Shown here piece after piece: positions 22,587 through 34,134 of a stretch of 64,000 bases of DNA. Source of the stretch: Oikopleura dioica (taxonomy: Eukaryota > Chordata > Appendicularia > Copelata > Oikopleuridae); NCBI GenBank assembly GCA_907165135.1, contig OU015566.1, forward strand, positions 2,172,501 through 2,236,500. The letters run 5' to 3'. The notes under the pieces are model-generated. The model made no database searches. It was not told the DNA's origin and saw only the letters and a program-made list of their open reading frames with translations. Each line of letters begins with the position of its first letter. Position 1 is the stretch's first letter. The translations under genes were made by a program, and so were the position numbers.

Positions 22587-23274
22587 ACAAATATTCTTTC
22601 TGTAAAATAAATGAACAAATATTCTGCCCATTCGATAATTTTTCTTCTATTTTATATTTTTCGGGAAAAAGAGGGACTTTGGTCTTTAAGTTTTCTAGTA
22701 AAAATCATGCTTGCCTTTTGATGCATTTTTATCAAAGACGTAATGGGATGTCTGAGGTGTCATCCGCCGGAGATAGTGGAGTCAATCTGTGAGTTCCAAA
22801 CAGGAACAAATTTCAAGTCATCTGATTTTCGGAATTTATTTCGAAAGCTTTTTCTAGCGCTTTTGGATGAATAAACGGTATCGGAGAGCATTCTCCACCT
22901 GAAAGTACTCTCAAATGTCAGATTTTGTTTGCGCTGATTTTGCGGTGCCAATTTTTAGCGCTTCCGGGGGCATGTTTGAGTGTGGCGGTTTGGTTCCACC
23001 GCAATTTTCTGAATGAGGTAGTTCCGTTTATTGCTGATGCAGGGTCGAAGTTCTCTTTGGAACAGAGTCAATCGCTTGATTTTCGACAAATTCAGACATG
23101 TCAGATTCCGCCGATAGCGAAAATCTTTCCGCCGATTATCTGCTGAAGTTATCGTCAGTAAAGCCTGGTTCAAACAGACGATTCCAACTGTGCAACTACA
23201 GCGCCATCGGATAGAGTCAACAAAAATTCCTCAGTAAAATCATTTTTTCAATACTAAGATCAAAACTTCAAAAA
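22587..23274. promoter_or_regulatory. conserved upstream region of the mucin-like gene, copy A
   Basis: Only part of this is needed for the 3' end of the two-CUB gene. It aligns with 37024-37727 at high similarity. The core at about 23143-23222, including GATTCCAACTGTGCAACTAC and GCGCCATCGGATAGAGTC, looks identical in both, whereas the following coding sequences differ widely. A core promoter of the mucin-like genes is the simplest reading. A 73-codon frame here is conserved, but its changes are not biased to silent sites, so I do not call it a gene. Confidence 0.45.
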
Positions 23275-24130
23275 ATGAGCGAAGGTAATGAATGAGAGAT
23301 TTTTCTCCCCAAAATTTCTAGGTGATGGAAGCAGCTTGTCTCCAAGCGAACACTCATCAATTCAAGAAGTATCGTCAGAAAGAGAAACGGGCGAATTTCA
23401 GGAAGTGAAGGATGCTGGGAGAAATCGAAGAGTTAGTTTCTTTTTTCTTTCCTGTTTTTTTTTCTTTAGATTAAAATCGGCGGAGGTATTGCTCTCGGAA
23501 TAATTCTTCTCGTTGCCATTATCGTTCCATGCGTTCTTCTCCTTCCGAAAGAGCCAAAAACAACAACAAAGTCGACAACGACGACATCGACAACGACGAC
23601 AACGACAACAATACCACCACTTCCACCAACGAACTCAACGACATCAATGACAACGACCACGTTATCTGAAATTCATAATTCCACATTTACTCCTGGAATT
23701 TTTACAGAAGAAACGGTTACAACAACAACAACAACAATCGCGCCTACAACAACAAAAACAACAACAATGGTAGAAACAACAAGCATTGAGTACACAACAT
23801 TGCCGATGATCACTGATCAAGGAACTTGTGAGACTGTCGAAGATTACCTAAACCTCGATACTGATAGATTTACTTGCCTCGTTCACTGTGATTCTCCGAT
23901 CGAAAAATGCACTTTATATGACACAGGTTAGCAAGAAACATTTTGAAAATAAAACCAGAAAACAAGGTTGTTATCAATTTGGCGATAACTGCTACAGACC
24001 CGTTGAAGTAGACTGGTCATTCTGCGCATCAGAAAACGGCTGGGGAAAGTGTACAGAAGATGAAATTTCTGGAAACTCAGTTGAAGATATTTGCGTTAAT
24101 GAAGATGCTTGTTTATTTCTTTATCAATAA
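23275..24130 (+). CDS. type II membrane mucin-like protein with Cys-rich head, paralogue A
   Basis: Exons 23275-23284, 23322-23431, 23470-23926 and 23967-24130 (GT-AG introns of 37, 38 and 40 bp) give 246 aa. A 41-residue acidic cytoplasmic tail starting MSEGDGSS ends in basic GRNRR. A membrane helix follows (GIALGIILLVAIIVPCVLLL), then a stalk of about 110 residues dominated by Thr, as in O-glycosylated mucins. The C-terminal ~85 residues hold about ten Cys (CLVHCDSPIEKC, CYQFGDNCYRP). The architecture is a membrane-tethered mucin with a small disulphide-bonded head facing outside. Paralogue B (37728-38522) keeps the layout but only the membrane part and head are well conserved. Confidence 0.75.
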
Positions 24131-24198
24131 AGTTATTGCTCAAATCAGTGATTTCACAATTTATCTTCTTAATCTTGTATTAAATGATTTGAATTCGA

Positions 24199-24554
24199 GA
24201 GTCCAACAACAAGAAACAGTTGTAACGCTGACTCAATTAAGGGCGGCGGGCACGTTTGACAAGCCATTGGGGTTAGGACCTCTGTGGTTTTCGGATTTTG
24301 CGGTTTCCTCTTATTTTGGTGGAGCACGCCGCCATCCTTTTTAGCTTTCGCTGAATTTCGCCTCTTTGAATATTCAACGAGGAGAAAATCAAGAAGGCTC
24401 GATTTTCCGCGCTGTCGCTATTCAATTATCTCGAGATACCCTTAACTTAGAGAGTCACTCTCTTAGATTCTTGAGTGCAGGAAATAGCCCCCTGCATAAG
24501 CGCAGTCCCTTTTTTTTAAATTTACAGAGAAATTTAAAATTTGAAATTTTCAAA
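24199..24554. promoter_or_regulatory. strongly conserved non-coding block upstream of the CUB gene, copy A
   Basis: About 350 bp are nearly the same as 38880-39228, more alike than the coding exons on either side. It holds an inverted pair GGCGGCGGGCACG / GAGCACGCCGCC and the motif ACTTAGAGAGTCACTCTCTTA close to the gene start. Function as promoter/enhancer is inferred; a small non-coding RNA is an alternative. Confidence 0.5.
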
Positions 24555-25610
24555 ATGAAGATTTTTCAATTTCTGCTCGCGAAAAGTCTTGGATTCGAAA
24601 CAATGTGGGCAATTCACGAGCCAGTGATAGGAAGCGTTGGAGAGATAGAGACCGAGTATTTGAAAGAGAATACTGTTGAAATTTGGCAAATAAGAGCAGA
24701 GAAAGGAGAGAAGATCAGGATCAAATTCGAGTTTATGAATATTGCTCTTACAAGGTAATTTTACATTTTTCAGAAATTCTCTGCAAAGAAATCGAAAAAT
24801 ATATGTCTTTCTCGTTTAAATTCTATTCACTAAAAGCATTTATTCATAAACTTAGTAAACTACTCTCTTCAATTTATAGTGAAACATGATTGACAGGTCA
24901 CTGTTTTTAAGGGGGTAGAACTAGATTTTGCGAAAAACCGTGATTTTCGTAAGGTACTTTAAATAAGAAAAACCATTTTTACTTATGATGACGCAATTTC
25001 CTCAAAAATGTTGCTAAATAATGGGTTAAACTAACTTAGAATGAGATTTAAAAAGTTTGGCTATTCGCGTGAGTCGAGAAATTTGAGGACGCGAATACGC
25101 TAAAATTGCGATTTTCGAAGAGGTGGGCTGACGTTTCGCTCTCTAGCGCCAAAATGTGTTGATGAAAAAAAATTTTATGAAAAATGTTGCTAGATCTAAG
25201 ATCTATCTTCAGCCGAAGAGAGAATTCGAAAATCTAAGCTCTCCTGGCTTTGAGCGCCGGTCTAGAATCGGCTTTTTTGGAAAAACCTAGTTCTACCCCC
25301 TTAAGAGCCATAAAAATGTTAAAAACAATGAAAATTCAGAGTTTTAAAATAGTGTTGGTGCGTTCAAAGTTCAGCAATATTCATATTCAGTATAGTTTCC
25401 ACTTCAGGTAAAAAATTAATTTAATTTAGACATAATGATCCTTGCGACACAAATAATCTTCAAATATACGACTCTTTTGGCGACAGTTCCTCCCCCGTAT
25501 CCCCTCGCCTCTGTGGGGACTACACGAAAAGTACCTCTGCACTTACCCGTCAGCGAGCTTTTCAACCCTTTTACAATCTCAGACACGAGGATTGGTTCCG
25601 CGGCAAAAAT
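24555..25610 (+). pseudogene. CUB-domain gene truncated at the duplication junction
   Basis: Exon 1 (24555-24754) starts MKIFQFLLAKSLGFE and encodes the first half of a CUB domain. Exon 2 begins at 25430 with HNDPCDTNNLQIYDSFGDSS and LCGDY, the middle of the domain. At 25610 the reading frame runs straight into the telomere-like start of block B, so the end of the CUB and the EGF-like exons seen in the paralogue at 39229-40990 are missing. A TTAA element lies in its intron. It was made by the same event that created the tandem units. Confidence 0.75.
24911..25300. mobile_element. TTAA-flanked MITE in the truncated CUB gene's intron
   Basis: A 390 bp element with ends GGGGGTAGAACTAG and its inverse, each bordered by TTAA. 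The corresponding intron of the paralogue (39432-39683) lacks it, so it inserted after the two paralogues separated. It starts with the same five G as the element at 6792. Confidence 0.8.
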
Positions 25611-26227
25611 TTAACCATAACCCTAATGAACCTTAACCCTAACGGTTAGGCCCTTACCCTTATTCTTGCTATTGAACGATATCAAAGACCTTTTCCTCAA
25701 GTCCAAATTTCCGAATTCTTTCAAGAACATCCACCAAATTATGATTAACATCTTCAATCGGAACTGGCTGCCTCCTTCTCAGAGGATCGCTCGTCCCATT
25801 CCAGTTCATTGTTTTTTTTGTTTCTCAGGGGTTAAAGATTTAACACGAAAAAATACTGGTTAAAGTTTAAACTCTCTCTCTGTCTCTCTTTCTTGCTGCC
25901 CGTGCTTCCGAAAATATTACTCGCGGAACGCGCATTTTCAGCAAGCAAAGTGTTTGCTCTGCAACGGGCATGTGCAAACTTACGCGGCGCAGAAATGGAA
26001 AAATGTTTTATTTTTATGGTGCTCTGTTTTTGAGATTTTGAGCAAATTCGAAGAAGTACTTTGACTTCAAAAATGATTCAATAGCAATCTGTAGGCTATC
26101 GTCGACATTACCCTGTGGCAGAAAAAAATGTCCTTTTTATTTTTTTCTGTATTATCGAGTAAAATAATAAAAACATAAAATGATAAAAATATTTCTTGAT
26201 TTATTATTTTTATTTGTGCATCTTGAA

Positions 26228-28038
26228 TCATGAACTCTCATCGATGCAAAAGTCAATTTCAACAGCAAAAAGAACAGGGATATAGTTCGAGGAATCATGA
26301 GAAGCAATGATATTCGTCTCAATAAATTGATTATCTTCAAAAATAATTCTTTCCACTGGATAATTGCCGACATTTTCAGCAGGTCTTCAGAGGGGAACGC
26401 TGATAATGTCAGGTTTTTAGCGATGAAAATTTATTATCAAGAATTTCGCTGAAAGTTCGTACCCTTCCTTCCAGACGCAATAAAAATTTCAGACTCAATT
26501 CGAATCGCAGAAGCAAGATAATAGTTCTTTATATTTTTTTATAGATTATAATCTGTTTAATGCTTACCATTTTCATTAGCCCGATAATATCCCACGAGCC
26601 ATTTTTGAGCATCCAAATATTCTTAGAAAATGAGTCCTGAGTCATATCATATCCTCCAGCAAGAATCAAAGAACCATCGTCCAAACCTGTCAATGTATGG
26701 GCATAGATATTTCTATAGATCGGTAATATAGATAAAAATGGCAAAATTACCTAGTATGATCTGGCATCGAAAACCAGCCTGTTGGATTGTAAACTTCAAC
26801 CTTTTTCGTTCCAGAAGAATAGTAACTGCCTACAGTGATTGGATTTCCTTGATAAATTCCGAGTTTTCCATAAGTATGTGTATACTGAGTTGAGTGGGTC
26901 GGAGTCGCGCTTGTCAAGTCAAATATCTCACAACTCTCGATCGGACTGTAACCCGGAAAACAAATCAGAGCTTGAAAAATATATTTTCTTTTCCAAACTT
27001 ATTTCGAACCTATAGCTCCATCATCAAATGCAACCGCGGCGGAATCGTGGTAGTATCGAAAATTCAGCCGAATCGAGAGCTCGACAAAATTACAGCCATC
27101 AAGTTTACCGATCTAAAACTGTGAATCAATTAATCAACAAAATGTTGCTGACCATCTGATTATCATATGCTCCACCAAAAGATAGAGTTCATTCTGAACA
27201 ACCGCGAAAAGGGCGCGGTCAGTGAAGTCATCATCAGGAGCATTTATCGTTGGAATCGATGACTCAAGCCCATCTCCAGAAACGATGTAAGACTCGCGCA
27301 AGTTGTTTAGCAGAACAAGAAGGTTTCCATTGCTCTAGAAAAAGATAACGGCTTGTCCTTTGACGAACGAACCGGAGGATGGGTAGTAGTTGGTTCTTCA
27401 GTTGTTGTTGTGAAGTCCACGACACATGGGCAGTCCCTCAAGTTTTCAATGTATATTTCGCTGCATTTTTCGAAGCAAGGCACATCCGGTGTGCATTCTC
27501 GAGTGCAAATCGCCTTCGAAATTCATCTTTGAAAGAAGAAAAGATAGAAAAACCTGGGCTTCCAGCGCAGCTTCAAGGCATACGGTGTACTCTTCGTTAC
27601 TTTGAACATCATCACATTCGTCAACGCAAATGGGATTCTCGCAATTTTCGCAACCAGACGGGCAATTTGACCCGCATGGGCAAAAAGAAGTACACGCTAG
27701 AAATCAGGTGACGAAAGGCATGAGTTTACTTGAATAGTCATTGATACACTCGCTCTCGCAAAGAGCAGAATCGCATTCTCCCAAACACTGCAAGTACTCG
27801 AACCGGCAGATGGCGGAACATTCATTGTACAAATCCTCATCCCTTGAAAGACTTTCGCGTTTTATTCATGAAAAGATTCTTACGGGCAACGTTCTTCCAT
27901 TGATTCGATTTTCTCATTTGTGGTCAGATTCACGAAGAGCTTTGGATCGGACTTTATTCTTTCGGGAATGGTGTCTTCATATGATTTCTCTAGAAAAACG
28001 GCACTTGACGCGATCGGCAAGAAAATTAGAAGACACAT
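26228..28038 (-). CDS. secreted Cys-rich plus kelch-like protein, copy B
   Basis: Second copy of the gene at 11788-13599, with the same signal peptide, Cys-rich region and kelch-type blades. The single base difference falls in the intron after the exon ending at 27153, so the protein is unchanged. Confidence 0.7.
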
Positions 28039-28221
28039 GATCTCCCGAAAAAAACTTGAGCCAGAGTCAAATGGGCGGCAGAACTTGGAACAAATAGAAA
28101 AACTTGTCTCTCAATGACATTTGCATAGAATTTTCTTCATTTTGCAAATGTTTTTTTTTCGACAATTTTATAAAAAAATTTATTGGTTAACAGCAACAAA
28201 TAGACAAGATTAGTGTTCTAG

Positions 28222-29628
28222 TTAATTTTTTTTGATTATTTCTTTTTGTGGGGATTCGCCGTCGAATTTTAAATTGCCGTGAACATAGCTTATGTCGTTT
28301 GATGGATCGTAGCCGTCGATGACATCGATATGAAAGCCATAACGTTGAACACTGTAGTCGGTTGTAAATGAAACAATCACATTTGACGAAGAAAAGGAAA
28401 ATCGAGTTCCCTAAAAATAAATTAATGATTTCGACTAATTTCTAGCTCTCGTTACATTGAATATTTGTCCGGTAAAAGGATAATCTCCAGAATTGTCGCT
28501 GAATGTCAGGGAGTCACAGCAACTTTCGAGATAGAACCCATTTACTTCGAAGGTGATTCCGTCGAAAGAAGTGGTAAATTTGTTGGTGCAACTCGCATCA
28601 TTTGGGTACATATTTGGGTAGTTTGGTGATCTGAATTTCATGATACAAATCAAGGTTATTGATATCATTTATTCGCTCTCAGCTAACCGAAAAAGCTTAC
28701 TAATCTCAGAAAGTTCCTTAAATTGGATTTTTTTCTGCCGCTGATTTTCGGCATTTTGAGCCAAAAAATCCCTTATCTTGGTGTCCCTTATTTTGGACTC
28801 CGACTGTAAATGATTGACGATCTTTGAAATGATGAAAAATTATTTGTGGTCAAAGTACTTACTGAAAACTTCCAGAACTCGTAACTGAATACTCGTTATT
28901 TCCATCGCAAATTCCAACAGTATTGTAATCGATCGACCCTTGGTTGGAAAAATGTGTTGTGGTGTATCCACCGTAGCCAGAACCATAATAGTCAGGTCCA
29001 CCGTAGCCAGAGCCATAATAGTCAGGTCCGCCGTAGCCTGAGCCATAATAGTCTGGTCCGCCGTAGTCACATGGGGGACCGTTTGGGCCGCCGCATGACC
29101 CAGAGGAACTGGAAAAATATTTGAATTGGAATAATAATTCAGTAGCTTACGGGCCATTAATAGCGACTGAAATGATTGCGACGATGATCAGAATTCCAAA
29201 AGAGATCACAGGGCAGCAAATTACCCCAAGGATGAAATTGCGAGCGGAATTGTCCGGCTTTCTTTGTTGTGGCATGATTACTGGAGGCTGTGGTGAAGGA
29301 TTTCCTGATATATTGATATTTTTTAACCGAAGCTTTTCAACTTACGTAATGATTGCTGAGAAAGAGCCGGTCGAATTGGTTGGGGAGCGGCCAGAGTTTG
29401 AGGAGCATTTTGTTGAATGTTCAAGATGACCGGTTGAGGACTTGGCGCTGGAGACGGCGTGGGTGGCGGAGCGAAAGCAGAAGCAGGTGCTGGTTGCTGA
29501 GCATAAGTTGGAGCTGGTTGTGGAGCTCCATAGCCGGGCGCACCAGTATAGGTTGCAGTCGGATAAGGCTGCTGCTGCTGACCCTGTTGTGGTACGGTAT
29601 TAGGATACATAAAGAACTGAATCTGCAT
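28222..29628 (-). CDS. type II membrane Gly-Tyr repeat/CUB protein, copy B
   Basis: Second copy of the gene at 13783-15190. One A is missing next to the splice acceptor near 29116, inside the intron, so all five exons and the 348 aa product are preserved. Confidence 0.75.
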
Positions 29629-30074
29629 CAAGGAATTTTTCAACAATATTTTCAATTCTAGAATTCTATTGCAAATTATAGCCTTCAACTTGCAAGCTGC
29701 AATCGTACAGTTTGCATTGTTAATTCAAAAATCGTTGGTCAATACATGAATCACGGAAATTCTCAATCAGACAATATCCCCTCTCAAATTTTTTCGTCTT
29801 ATACCTTTCTACAGACCTTTTCATTGTTAATTTATTCACTAGAATATATTTGAAAATGCCCTTTTTGGTCGGAAAATAAGCACTGATATTGATTAATTTC
29901 GCTTTTTTGAACGTCAATGAAATGAATGTGAATAAAATAATGATTAATATGAAGGATGATGACGACAATTTTTGTAAAAAAATCGATTTAAGTTCATAAA
30001 AACGACAATTTTTATGGTTGAAAGCGTTTGAGAACGTACTTTTCCATTTTCAGAAAATCGAAAAACTTGTGATA

Positions 30075-31525
30075 ATGTCCAAGATCACGTGCGGACCCGT
30101 TGTCGAGATTCAGGGAGATGAAATGACCAGAATCATTTGGGACCTGATCAAGGAGAAGCTCATAATGCCCTACATCGATTTCGGAGAGAATCTTCACTTT
30201 TACGATCTTTCCATCCAGAAAAGAGATGAAACTGATGACCAGATCACTGTCGACTGTGCTGAAGCCATCAAAAAATACGGAGTGGGAATCAAATGCGCCA
30301 CAATTACTCCTGATGAAACGAGAGTCGAGGAGTTCGGTCTCAAGGTAATATTTCATTATTGATATTCAAACAAAAAAACTATTCAGAAAATGTGGGGATC
30401 TCCTAATGGCACTATCCGAAACATCCTCGGCGGCACCGTCTTCCGTGAGCCTATTCTCTGCTCGAACGTCCCCCGACTCGTTACTAACTGGAATCACTCC
30501 ATCGTCGTCGGTCGCCACGCTCATGCCGACCAGTACAAAGCCACCGATCTCGTTATTCCCAAGGCCGGAACTCTTACAATGACCTTCCAGCCAGACGATG
30601 GATCTGCCCCTATTCAACAGGTAAATTCACCATTTCAGGGACCAACTAAAACGATACCCTCTTTTTAGACCATTTACAAGTACGAAGATGGTGGAGTTGC
30701 CATGGGCATGTACAACACTGACAAATCCATTCGGGATTTCGCGCGAAGTTGCATGATTTTCGCGTCTGGTCGGGGCTGGCCCCTGTATCTTTCAACCAAG
30801 AACACGATCCTCAAGACATATGATGGCAGATTCAAGGTTTTGTCGTTTTTCTATTGTTCGTTTAATAAACATCCCCCAGGACATTTTCGCCGAAGTCTAC
30901 GACGCCGAGTTCAAGTCGACTTTCGAGGAAAAAGGAATTTGGTACGAGCACCGACTTATCGACGATATGGTCGCTTATGCTCTCGAATCCAGCGGTAAAT
31001 TCGTCTGGGCTTGCAAAAACTACGACGGTGATGTGCAATCCGACTCTGTCGCACAAGGTACAACACTCTTGCAAGCAGTTTCCCGTCAACTTTTCAGGTT
31101 ATGGCTCCTTGGGTTTGATGACTTCCATGCTCGTCTGTCCCGACGGAAAGACTGTCGAATCCGAAGCTGCTCATGGAACTGTTACTCGACATTACAGAGC
31201 TCACCAGGCTGGAAAAGAAACCTCCACCAACCCAATCGGTAAGATTGGTCTTTTCTTTTATATTTCTATGATTCTAGCTTCGATTTTTGCCTGGACTCGA
31301 GGGCTCGAACACCGCGCAAAACTCGACAAGAACGAAGCCCTTGCCAAGTATTGCGCTACTCTTGAAAAGGTCTGCGTCACGACCATCGAGAGCGGCTTCA
31401 TGACCAAGGATCTCGCCATTTGCACCAAGAACGGCGACGCGTCCAAAGTCAACAGGGCCGACTATCTCAACACTTTCGAATTCTTGGACAAGCTTGCCGA
31501 GAATCTCAAAGCTGCCATGATCTAA
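30075..31525 (+). CDS. IDH1: NADP-dependent isocitrate dehydrogenase, copy B
   Basis: Exons 30075-30344, 30387-30620, 30669-30836, 30880-31057, 31098-31238 and 31278-31525. The 412 aa product is the same as copy A; the only change is one extra T in the polypyrimidine tract of intron 2. If the duplication is real, the animal carries two identical IDH1 genes, which would raise dosage. Confidence 0.93.
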
Positions 31526-31788
31526 AAACAAAGAAAATCAATCACGAGACTGGTGCTGACTGATTCAACTTTATAAACAATTATCTTTAGGACAAGAACT
31601 TAAAAAAACGACTTCTGCAATCAACTTTTTATTATTTCTGTTAAAATTCGTCTTACGTAAACCCAATTTTATTCGCATTCACAAATCCATTCTTTCCTTC
31701 TCTATTCTAATTTAAAAAATAGCGACGGACCAGAATTCCAAAAGAGATCACGGGGCAGCTAATAACCCCGACTCGGGTTGCGAGCGGA

Positions 31789-33392
31789 GGTATGGCATCA
31801 TTATAAAGAAGGCTTCATTATAAAGAAGGCGTCATTATAAAAAAAGCATCATTATAAACGGCTTTATAATGAAGCCTTCTTTATAATGAAGCCTTTTTTA
31901 TAATGATGCTAGTTTATTTATAATGATGCAAAAAATATTGTGAGCATAAAAGGTAAAAATTATAGAGTCTATTTAGTAAACTCTTCTTCGACCTTTGATT
32001 TATTGACTGAAATTTTTTGACTAAAACTCAGAGGTTTTTAAAGATAATGACTGTAGCTGTGTATTAATGTAATATAACGCTTTCTTTTTCTTGAATCCCT
32101 TAGATTTTCGGACTTCGAGGGCACCTGTATGCCCAAAGTATACGTGATGACCAGGAACGGTCAGACTCATCACCAAAAATTTTTGGTAATGCGTTACCAA
32201 AATACTCAAAAAAAATTTTTCTTTTTTAAAAACTTGATTTTTTCAAAATATGTCTCAGGGATAAATTATGATATGATTATTATGAAATTATGAAATTATG
32301 ATTATCCCGGATAAAGTCCAGCGGTGTAGATAAAATGAATATCGTAAAAATAAAAGAATTATCTTTGCGGCTCTTCATTTCATTCTACATGGGGTAGGCT
32401 TCATTTCCCCAAGAGCAGGCATATAAATTCGCTTGGCGATTTTCGCCAAAAGCGAAAGCGAATCGAAAATTTCGCCTTCGCCCCCCCGAAAATCACACTT
32501 CTGATGTTCGCTTTGCTTTCGCTTTTTGTCCCCGATTTTCGCGAAAATTCCCCGTCGCTTAGGCCTCGCTTTCGCCAAATTTTCGGTTCTGGCGAATCTT
32601 TGCCAAAATTAAAAAAAAGTACCAAATCTCCTCAAAAAGTCAAATTTTGGTGAACCCAAAGAGTGCCTATGCGCTTCGTGCCTGCCTTGAAGGAAACTTT
32701 GGGAGTGATTCAGTAATAATTTCACGGAAAAAAATTCTGGTCAAAAACCTTTGATTTGGAAAATCAAAAATTGCTATTCGAATACCAGAAAATTTTTGTT
32801 ATACGAATCGAGCGTCCCCGCAAAAAGCGGTCTGCAGCGGACCGTCTGCTCAGCTTAGCTCAGCTCAATTACCTAAAGAAAATGGATAGCCCAGCTGATC
32901 TCAACTAATTTACCTTAAAGGAAAATTGAAAAAGATCAGCTCAGCTCAGCTCTGCTCAATGAGTCATTGACAATGACTTCTGAAAAAGGCCCGCTCAGCT
33001 CAGCAGAAATTTAGCAAAATTTGCAACTCTGATTGTAAGACTATTTTCCGATGCTAGAGTTGAATCTCGCATCAAAAAGTAATGACTTCATTTCTCCTGT
33101 TTATTATGTCGAATCGACAATTTTTAATTAAAATAAAAGGGCTTTTTTCAGCAAAAATTTTCCCAAAAAAAAATTTTGTCCGCGATCTAAGAATTTTTTT
33201 TTTCTTATTTACCCTCTCGTTTTGATGTTTTTACCCTCACAATATTTTAATATCATCATTATAAATAAACTAGCATCATTATAAAAAAGGCTTCATTATA
33301 AAGAAGGCTTCATTATAAAGCCGTTTATAATGATGCTTTTTTTATAATGAAGCCTCTTTATAATGAAGCCTTCTTTATAATGATGCCATACC
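31789..33392. mobile_element. 1.6 kb inverted-repeat transposon, copy B
   Basis: Same element as at 17350-18953, carried along by the block duplication: same CGAGCGGA octamer on each side, same interior. One A is lost in the left end and one C gained near 32484. Confidence 0.85.
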
Positions 33393-34134
33393 CGAGCGGA
33401 ATTGTCCGGCTTTCTTTGTTGTGGCATGATAACTTGAGGCTGTGGTGAAGGATTTTTGAAACAATATTGTCAATTCTAGAAATCAATTGCTTATTTTAGC
33501 TTTTAACCTACCAACAAAGCTACAAGCAAACGTAAAAGCTTCAATCTAACTTCAATTATCAAGCTCATCAGGGTTTATTTTTATCAATCGTCATGGTACG
33601 ACAAATTTACGGTATGCTTGATTCCATATCGCTTGCTTGGATCAGTCAATTATTTTGACATCAAACTAGCCCGCAAGATACAACGACAGCTTTCCTGGAC
33701 CACGTAGTAGCTGCAAATAAATTGAACTTTGCTGACTTGAAATTGTTGTTGGTATCAGTTACTGGTTTCTTACAAGCCTAAATATTATATTATGAAGATA
33801 TTTTATCACGATTTTAAGCTAAAACTATCTTTTTGCCCTTATGGCAGGAAAACGACCTTAGAAAGTAAAAAGAGTCGAATTAATGTAGCGCTTTAGAAAT
33901 AAGCTGGAAGCGAGAAGAGTTTAGAAACTTTGGTTTTCAAGCAAAGGATTCATGGAGAAAAGCTAGTTAATTTGGGCAGCAAAGTCAATTTAATTGTGTT
34001 TTGGTCCTGACGTTGTTGATGACGCCAAGTCGACGTGCTTTTGGTGTTGGAGCGAGGCTCCACCTAGATAGTGCGTATTTAATCGCGAGCGAAATTCGAA
34101 TTAGTTACTTCCAGAGAGAAAGAGAATTTTCGAT

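Noticed and set aside
22760-23173. Small open frames on both strands in the spacer upstream of the mucin-like gene
   Set aside because: Changes between the two units are not biased to silent positions in any frame; regulatory conservation explains them better.
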